DNA of 10,679 bases from Deltaproteobacteria bacterium (GTDB lineage Bacteria > Desulfobacterota > Binatia > UBA9968): the NCBI GenBank assembly GCA_016844625.1, contig JAERMN010000060.1, forward strand, positions 1 to 10,679. The letters run 5' to 3'. The position numbers were made by a program, and so were the translations under genes. Each line of letters begins with the position of its first letter. The stretch's first letter is position 1. Shown here in pieces: positions 6,528 through 10,679 of this stretch. The notes beneath the pieces are model-generated. The model was not told where the DNA came from. It worked only from the letters and a program-made list of their open reading frames with translations, and did not search any database.

Positions 6528-6551
6528 GGGAATGGTGTCGGGAATGGTGTC
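6528..6551 (+). repeat. Tandem 12-bp repeat upstream of the second RAYT gene
   Basis: GGGAATGGTGTC occurs twice without a gap (6528-6539 and 6540-6551) and is followed by CAGACATTTAATTATTTAAT. This placement, about 60 bp before the transposase start, suits a transposon end or binding site. No inverted partner was found downstream of the gene. Confidence 0.7.
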
Positions 6552-6609
6552 AGACATTTAATTATTTAATTCTTGCCTCACTCTTCGATTTCGTGTTATC
6601 GGCGCGGCT

Positions 6610-7498
6610 ATGGGACGGCGGCCGCGCGGGCATTTTCCGGGTGCGCTTTATCATGTAATCGCACGTGGCAACCAGCGCCAGGCGATATTTCGCTCCGACC
6701 CGGATCGGCGCCGCTACTTAAATCTGCTCAATCAGTACCGCACACGCTATGGTTTTTTTCTCTACGCATACGTCTTGATGAGCAACCACGTTCACCTGCT
6801 GTTGGAGGTTGGCGAGACGCCCCGCGCCAAAGCGATGCAGGGCTTGCAGCAAAGCTATGGGCTTTACTTCAACCACAAATACCAGCTTGTCGGCCATCTG
6901 TTTCAGGGCCGCTACAAAGACACTCTCTGCGACCGTGACGCCTACTTGTTGGAGTGGGTCCGTTACCTTCACTTGAATCCGGTGCGGTCGAAAGATCGTC
7001 GATACCCCAGGCAACTACGCGTGGAGTAGCCACCGCGCTTACCTCAGCGCCGGCGATAATGAAAACGTCGAGTGTGATTGGATCTTGAGACAGTTTTCGC
7101 CAAAGCCGGCTCAGGCACGGAAAGTATTCGGCCAGTTCGTCCTGGACGGCGTCGGCACGGGACACCGGGAAGAATTTCATGCGGTCAAAGAGCAGGGCTA
7201 TTTGGGCGATGATGAGTTCTTGGACCGTGTCGACAGAAAAATCAACACTGAGCTGTCTCGTCCACGGCGGATCGGTCTCGCCAAGATCGAGGCCGCGGTG
7301 CGTCGTCATTTTGAGTTGCCCGTCAATCTATGGCGGTCGCGCAGTAAGGAACGACGAAGATCCTTCGGGCGCGCGCTAGTGTGTCCCTTCTTCGCAACTT
7401 TGACAACTGTTTCTTTTCTAAATTCCAAAATTCAAGACAGTTGCAGCGGCTTCCTTGAGGCTCAATTTTACCTCGTCTTGGAAGGCTCAAATTTTTAG
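6610..7498 (+). pseudogene. RAYT (REP-associated tyrosine transposase), frameshifted and 3'-truncated
   Basis: The first frame (6610-7029, 139 codons) has the family N-terminus MGRRPRGHFPGALYHVIARGNQ, the HUH metal-binding motif NHVHLLL (H60, H62), the SYGLYFNHKY helix with candidate catalytic Y83, GHLFQGRYK and RYLHLNPVRSK. It then leaves the family sequence at about 6991. Shifting by one base restores it as KIVDTPGNYAWSSHRAYLSAG, and this second frame runs to the TAG at 7496-7498. One extra A in the AAA at 6991-6993 explains the break. Read through, the product would be about 295 residues. Its C-terminal DnaA-like helix-turn-helix starts (AAVRRHFELPVNLWRSRSKERR) but loses resemblance near 7390, before the usual helices end. 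So the gene carries two lesions and is probably inactive. A sequencing error could account for the frameshift but not the truncated end. Confidence 0.88.
7404..7495. promoter_or_regulatory. Paired repeats upstream of the sigma-54 promoter, possible activator sites
   Basis: CAACTGT (7404-7410) and ACAGTTG (7437-7443) form an inverted pair. AGGCTCAA followed by a T-run occurs twice as a direct repeat (7458-7469 and 7483-7495). Relative to a start near 7556 these lie at about -150 to -60, overlapping the zone where enhancer-binding proteins act on sigma-54 promoters. Binding is speculative. Confidence 0.35.
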
Positions 7499-7529
7499 CC
7501 ACTTTCCATGTTGACCCTTCTAGATTCTA

Positions 7530-7545
7530 TGGCACGAGGGTTGCA
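7530..7545 (+). promoter_or_regulatory. Sigma-54 (RpoN) -24/-12 promoter for hsp20
   Basis: TGGCACG, four bases, then TTGCA matches the consensus TGGCACG-N4-TTGC(A/T) at every defined position. The invariant GG (7531-7532) and GC (7543-7544) are correctly 12 bp apart. The predicted start of transcription is near 7556, on the same strand as hsp20 and 117 bases before its ATG. Sigma-54 promoters need an AAA+ enhancer-binding activator, whose gene is not in the window. Confidence 0.85.
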
Positions 7546-7601
7546 CTAGCCATAATCGGCAGTGTCGGAAGTTTTGTTAAAGCCACGTTAGAAAGGAGGA
7601 G

Positions 7602-7667
7602 ATGGTTAAATTTTCTCTAGTCCTTGGGCTGGCGAGGTATGGGATACCTGTAAAGCAAAGGAGGTGA
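7602..7667 (+). CDS. Possible 21-codon leader ORF upstream of hsp20
   Basis: ATG at 7602 follows a strong AAAGGAGG with very short spacing. The frame reads MVKFSLVLGLARYGIP and four more charged or polar residues, and ends in TGA at 7665-7667, overlapping the hsp20 ribosome site and 5 nt before its start. Such an arrangement could couple translation. The 2-nt spacing argues against efficient initiation, so it may be only an open frame. Confidence 0.3.
   Translation: MVKFSLVLGLARYGIPVKQRR
7621..7664 (+). promoter_or_regulatory. Leader hairpin and possible sequestration of the hsp20 ribosome site
   Basis: AGGTAT (7635-7640), loop GGG, ATACCT (7644-7649) is a perfect 6-bp hairpin. Outside it TCCTT (7621-7625) can pair with AAGGA (7658-7662), the core of the hsp20 Shine-Dalgarno sequence. 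The closed form would mask the ribosome site and could open with heat, as RNA thermometers of small heat-shock genes do. The outer helix is only 5 bp, so this is a proposal. Confidence 0.35.
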
Positions 7668-7672
7668 GTATT

Positions 7673-8155
7673 ATGACATCTCTAATGCCGTGGAGCCCTT
7701 TTCGGGAATTGACCAGCTGGCATAGGGATATTGATGAGCTGTTCAACCGCCTTATCTCCAATTTCCCGTTTGAAAGGGAAATTGAGGAGATGGTACCAGG
7801 GTGGTTGCCTGCAGCAGAGTCCTTCACAAAGGACGGAATGCATACCGTGCGGCTGGATCTGCCAGGTGTCGATCCTAAGGATATGGATGTCTCTGTGGTG
7901 GATAATACGCTGATCATCAGCGGACAGAGGACAAGGTCTGAAGAGGTAAAAGAGAAGGATTATCGATACCGAGAGACAGGCTATGGCAGATTCGAGAGGA
8001 GGCTGGCCCTGCCCAGAGGGGTTGACGGAAACAAGATCAAAGCCAACTACAGGAATGGGGTCCTTGAGGTTTCGACTCCTCTGCCGGTCGAGCTTGCTGG
8101 CAAAAAGATCCCAATCCAAATTGAAGAAGGCCAGGCCAAAAAATTGGCCGCCTAA
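7673..8155 (+). CDS. Hsp20-family small heat-shock protein (alpha-crystallin domain)
   Basis: 160 residues from ATG 7673, chosen over the GTG at 7664 because that GTG is inside the AAGGAGG ribosome site, which is ideally placed 8 nt before the ATG. The N-terminal arm (MPWSPFRELTSWHRDIDELFNRL) is typical. The alpha-crystallin domain spans about residues 47-138 with VRLDLPGVDPKDMDVSV, LIISGQR, GRFERRLALPRGVD and NYRNGVLEV. The C-terminal IPIQI at 146-150 supplies the IxI motif used in oligomer assembly. The protein is an ATP-independent cytoplasmic holdase that keeps unfolding proteins soluble for DnaK/ClpB. It is a single-gene transcript between a sigma-54 promoter and a terminator. Frequent AGG/AGA arginine codons contrast with the CGC-rich neighbours and hint at transfer. 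Confidence 0.96.
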   Translation: MTSLMPWSPFRELTSWHRDIDELFNRLISNFPFEREIEEMVPGWLPAAESFTKDGMHTVRLDLPGVDPKDMDVSVVDNTLIISGQRTRSEEVKEKDYRYRETGYGRFERRLALPRGVDGNKIKANYRNGVLEVSTPLPVELAGKKIPIQIEEGQAKKLAA

Positions 8156-8192
8156 GCGCCCCCCGCACCAGCTCAGGGACTGCCAGAGTGGC

Positions 8193-8226
8193 AAGGAGCC
8201 CTCGAAAGAGGGTTCCTTATTTATCA
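8193..8226 (+). terminator. Intrinsic terminator after hsp20
   Basis: AAGGAGCCCTC (8193-8203), GAAA tetraloop, GAGGGTTCCTT (8208-8218) forms an 11-bp stem with a single G-U pair, followed by ATTTATCAAATT. It lies 38 bases after the hsp20 stop. The T-tract is short, but the stem is strong. Confidence 0.8.
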
Positions 8227-8472
8227 AATTCTCGACAGGCTCAATACCATCTTGGGATCGATGCCAAACAACCGTTCGGCTCCCCTACCATGTCTTCGAC
8301 TACCTCGGTTGCTACAGCCACCGCCTGGCGCTATGCAAAAATTGAATCTGCTCGGTCCATAACTCAGAGGCTGGTCATTAGATAAGCAAGCTAGTTCCGT
8401 CGTTTCATTGGGTAATTCAAAGCGAACACCATAGCGAACGCCAGTTGCGCGTCAGCGTCAACCCATCGAATT
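8227..8472. other. Convergent intergenic region with no recognised feature
   Basis: About 246 bases separate hsp20 and the convergent minus-strand operon. I see no gene, tRNA or strong hairpin. Short frames here have no family resemblance. A fragment near 8231 (TCGACAGGCTCA) resembles dispersed intergenic repeats known from many genomes, but one copy proves nothing. Confidence 0.5.
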
Positions 8473-9474
8473 TCATTTCGCCGCTACTCCACCCCAGAGC
8501 TTGTCCATAAACCCACTCTTTTCCAGCTCGTCTAAATAGCGCCGGTCGTAAAGTTCTTGCGGCTTGAACTTTTTCGCCCGCGCGTCGGTGGGCGCGATGT
8601 CGTCGAGAATTGCTTGCACCGCTTCAAGTCTCAACTCCATGCGCGGTTCAAGTGCTTTAATCTCCGCGCTGTAAGCTTGATCGAGCACCTTGCGGTCGTC
8701 AATGCGCAAGTACTTGCTCAAGACTTTGATGACAATTTCCTTGTCGGTGTGCAGAATTTTCGCGGCCTCGGCCATTGCCCGCATGAAGCGGCTGACGAGG
8801 GGTGAATTCTGCGCGATGAACGAGCGCCGGGTGATGAACGAAACGGCGACTTGCGGGATGCGCAGGTCGGGGCCGTAAACAACGTAACTATATCCTTGGG
8901 AAATCGCCCGCGCGTCCCAGGGCGCCGACATGGTGCCGGCGTCGAGGGCGCCGGAGAGCAGTGCGGCGAGCATTTCCGGCGCGCCGCCGGTCTGGACCAT
9001 CGAATAATCCCGTCCGGCTTCCATGCCGCGCCGCTTGAAGACTTGCACGGCGAAGTAGTGTGTGGTCGCGCCGATGCGCGTGACACCGATCTTTTTGCCG
9101 CGCAAATCTTCCAACCGCTTGATTTCCGGCTTGGCGAGAATGCTCTGGGTCAAATGGTTCTTGATGCCCGCGATGAACACCAGATCGGCGTTGCCACCCA
9201 CCACTGTGCGCACCAGACCGACGCCGCCGTCGATCAAGAGCTGCGCGTCGCCGCCCAGCATGGCCGCGGTCGCCAGCGGCGAAGTGCCGATATAGACTAG
9301 CGGAAATTCCAGATTGTATTTGCGAAAAGTGCCGGTCTCCTCGGCGATCCACGGCATCGACTGCGACATCACCCGGGCCGACTGCACGCCGATGATGCGA
9401 TCCGCCGCCGAAGTCCAAGTCGCGCAGGTCATAATGGCCAGCGTGAACAAGCTGTGAATCAGTTTCGCGTTCAT
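8473..9474 (-). CDS. NMT1/THI5-like periplasmic substrate-binding protein
   Basis: 333 residues. The signal peptide is MNAKLIHSLFTLAIMTCATW with cleavage near TSA/AD (residues 23-24). The fold is type 2 periplasmic binding of the NMT1/THI5, SsuA/TauA kind: IGVQSARVMSQSMPWIAEETGTFRKYNLE near the N-terminus, LEDLRGKKIGVTRIGATTHYFAV (about 121-143) as the usual hinge-region signature, MLAALLSGALDAGTMSAPW (about 168-186), and a helical C-terminal end. Relatives bind sulfonates, nitrate, pyrimidines or aromatic acids for an ABC importer, and the ligand here is unknown. Its ATG overlaps the TGA of the glutaredoxin-like gene (ATGA at 9474-9471), and AAAGGA precedes it by 6-7 nt. No permease or ATPase follows. 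It is the last gene of the coupled operon. Confidence 0.92.
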   Translation of the reverse strand: MNAKLIHSLFTLAIMTCATWTSAADRIIGVQSARVMSQSMPWIAEETGTFRKYNLEFPLVYIGTSPLATAAMLGGDAQLLIDGGVGLVRTVVGGNADLVFIAGIKNHLTQSILAKPEIKRLEDLRGKKIGVTRIGATTHYFAVQVFKRRGMEAGRDYSMVQTGGAPEMLAALLSGALDAGTMSAPWDARAISQGYSYVVYGPDLRIPQVAVSFITRRSFIAQNSPLVSRFMRAMAEAAKILHTDKEIVIKVLSKYLRIDDRKVLDQAYSAEIKALEPRMELRLEAVQAILDDIAPTDARAKKFKPQELYDRRYLDELEKSGFMDKLWGGVAAK

Positions 9475-9764
9475 GGAGAGTCCTTTCCCATTAAGCGCGC
9501 TACGCGCGTGAGAAACGGCCGTCGTTTATGATTCAGTTTTCTGGTCAACTCCGCTACCGTCGCGCGGTATTTAAACGTTTTGCGGCCGTCGATGAACAAG
9601 ACGGGGACCTCGTCATCGTACTGCGCGCGAAGCGCAGCATCGGCATCGATGTCTACTTCATCCAGGTCGATTGGACTTTGCTCAGAAACTCGCTGGATCA
9701 CCGCCTTCATTTCATCGCACAGGCAGCAGTTTTTGCGCGAGTATAAAGTTAGCTTGGGCGTCAT
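9471..9764 (-). CDS. Glutaredoxin-like thiol-disulfide protein (DUF836 type)
   Basis: 97 residues with a thioredoxin-like fold. LTLYSRKNCCLCDEMK places a CxxC active site at C13-C14-L15-C16, with an extra cysteine inside the motif. VDIDADAALRAQYDDEVPVLFIDG holds the cis-proline (P54) characteristic of the fold, and ATVAELTRKL is the closing helix. This matches the glutaredoxin-like family PF05768, whose members have a CCLC signature and uncertain partners. No signal peptide is present, so it should act in the cytoplasm. Its ATG overlaps the stop of the AsmA-like gene, and its own stop overlaps the start of the binding protein, so all three are translationally coupled. No separate ribosome site is obvious, in keeping with coupling. 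The C-terminus (NHKRRPFLTRVARLMGKDSP) is basic and specific to this protein. Confidence 0.9.
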   Translation of the reverse strand: MTPKLTLYSRKNCCLCDEMKAVIQRVSEQSPIDLDEVDIDADAALRAQYDDEVPVLFIDGRKTFKYRATVAELTRKLNHKRRPFLTRVARLMGKDSP

Positions 9765-10679
9765 TTCGTCGCCGGCGTTTTCGCCGGCTCCTGCGCTTCT
9801 TCTTTTTTCTCAGGTTCGCCCAGACCGATAATATTTTTCGGGATACCGAGAACGCTCCAGAACATTTCTGACAGCGTGCCCAGCGGCGCCGGCGTGATGG
9901 TCGGCTCTTCGATCTTGCCTTTGATATTGAAACTCGCCACCATAAAAGAGTTTTTGATCGCGACGATGCCCCAGCCGAGAATCGGAATCTGGTTGATCGC
10001 CGCATCGATGCCGGCAAACGGCCTGACGGCGACGACGAAATCGAGCTCGTCTTTCGCCACGTCGATCTGGCCGAAACCGGTCATGCGTAAATCGTTGCTG
10101 TCGACCAGCAAATTCTCCGTCGAATAAACTCCCTTGGCGACTTTGAAGTCACCGGTAATGGCGCGGAAGCGAATTCCTTGCTTGCTCAGATCGGGCAGTT
10201 GAAAAGTGAACCAGCGCGACAGATCGAGCAGATTGAGTATTTGCACCAAAGCACGCATGCGGTTGATCGTGCCGTCTTCGATGCGCAGACTGAAGGCGCC
10301 GTTTAAGTTTTGCTTGCGTTCGAGATCGTTCTTGCCGACGGTTTCCAACTTACCGGTTAGATTGACGCGCCCGGTCATCTCCGTGTTGGTAATATCGAAC
10401 CATTTGAGGAAGGATAGCACTGGCACCGCTTGAATTCTTGGTTCGGCCATCACGCCCAACGTGTCGGGCCGATCGACGATGGTGGTAACGCCGACAATCG
10501 TTCCGCCCGCGGAGCGCGCCGTCAGATTCGACAGACGCCACACGCGCCGGTCGATGGTCACGTCGGTTTTCAAATCGCCAAATTCAAAATTCTTGATGCG
10601 TCCCTTGGCTAAAGCGATTTTGCCCTGGGCCTGAAGATTGGCGTAAAACGCCCCCACTTCCGGATCGATCTGCGAGATC
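9761..10679 (-). CDS. AsmA/YhdP-like envelope protein, C-terminal part (5' end outside window)
   Basis: The frame is open to the window edge, so the start lies beyond 10679. About 305 residues are visible, and an internal GTG at 10657 is not the real start. The segment has repeated amphipathic beta-strand stretches and the C-terminal AsmA-like module: LNGAFSLRIEDGTINRMRALVQILNLLDLSRW, then DLRMTGFGQIDVAKDELDFVVAVRPF, NQIPILGWGIV, and ASFNIKGKIEEPTITPAPLGTLSEMFWSVLGIP. Proteins of this family (YhdP, TamB, AsmA) bridge inner and outer membrane and take part in phospholipid transport. The tail is a charged low-complexity stretch (EKKEEAQEPAKTPATK). The stop overlaps the glutaredoxin start by ATGA. 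Superfamily is firm, the exact member is not. Confidence 0.85.
   Translation of the reverse strand, partial: ISQIDPEVGAFYANLQAQGKIALAKGRIKNFEFGDLKTDVTIDRRVWRLSNLTARSAGGTIVGVTTIVDRPDTLGVMAEPRIQAVPVLSFLKWFDITNTEMTGRVNLTGKLETVGKNDLERKQNLNGAFSLRIEDGTINRMRALVQILNLLDLSRWFTFQLPDLSKQGIRFRAITGDFKVAKGVYSTENLLVDSNDLRMTGFGQIDVAKDELDFVVAVRPFAGIDAAINQIPILGWGIVAIKNSFMVASFNIKGKIEEPTITPAPLGTLSEMFWSVLGIPKNIIGLGEPEKKEEAQEPAKTPATK

Noticed and set aside
6985..7000. Programmed ribosomal frameshift in the RAYT gene
   Set aside because: There is no A6G-like or other classic slippery heptamer at the shift, RAYTs do not normally use frameshifting, and the 3' end is also degraded. A mutation or sequencing error is simpler.
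7500..7672. CIRCE/HrcA operator or sigma-32 promoter for hsp20
   Set aside because: No TTAGCACTC-N9-GAGTGCTAA dyad and no convincing sigma-32 element were seen, whereas the sigma-54 element is complete.
8227..8472. RNA gene or small ORF in the convergent gap
   Set aside because: No cloverleaf, strong stem or ribosome site with a credible product was found.
8888..9418. Long alternative frame inside the NMT1-like gene
   Set aside because: Composition is Arg/His-rich, as expected for an out-of-frame reading of GC-rich coding DNA.

Overview
The window looks like chromosomal DNA of a moderately GC-rich, probably uncultured, Gram-negative bacterium. Three orphan periplasmic substrate-binding proteins (two of the ABC_sub_bind type, one NMT1/THI5-like), an AsmA/YhdP-like envelope protein, REP-associated tyrosine transposases (RAYTs) and a sigma-54 promoter resemble environmental Desulfobacterota/Binatota, NC10 or Rokubacteria genomes. 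That placement is an inference from gene style, not from a marker gene. No rRNA, tRNA or CRISPR array was seen.

Layout. 1-792 (+) is the 3' part of typA (ribosome-associated GTPase BipA). 972-1668 (-) is a two-gene unit, a VOC-fold protein followed by a small secreted protein. 2025-3284 (+) is a single-gene unit fusing a persulfide dioxygenase-like metallo-beta-lactamase fold, a rhodanese domain and a two-helix DUF2892 membrane anchor. 3433-5479 (+) holds two paralogous ABC_sub_bind periplasmic proteins separated by a 7-bp-period DNA repeat. 5480-7500 is an accessory, repeat-rich stretch. It contains AT-rich dyads, a 253-bp miniature element derived from a RAYT transposon and bounded by 27-bp inverted repeats, a small secreted protein, and a second, frameshifted and 3'-truncated RAYT gene. 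7530-8218 (+) is a compact stress module: a consensus-perfect sigma-54 promoter, a leader of about 117 nt with a possible 21-codon upstream ORF and hairpin, an Hsp20 small heat-shock protein, and a GNRA-loop terminator. 8473-10679 (-) is a tightly coupled operon with ATGA overlaps: AsmA-like protein (its 5' end beyond the window), glutaredoxin-like protein, and NMT1-like substrate-binding protein.

How the parts relate. The persulfide dioxygenase-rhodanese fusion points to sulfane-sulfur handling near the inner membrane. The substrate-binding proteins have no permease or ATPase beside them, so they must use distant transporters or act as sensors. The most notable points are the RAYT-derived miniature element, the sigma-54 control of hsp20 with a structured leader, and the AsmA/glutaredoxin/binding-protein operon. 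I found no clear new defence or biosynthetic system.
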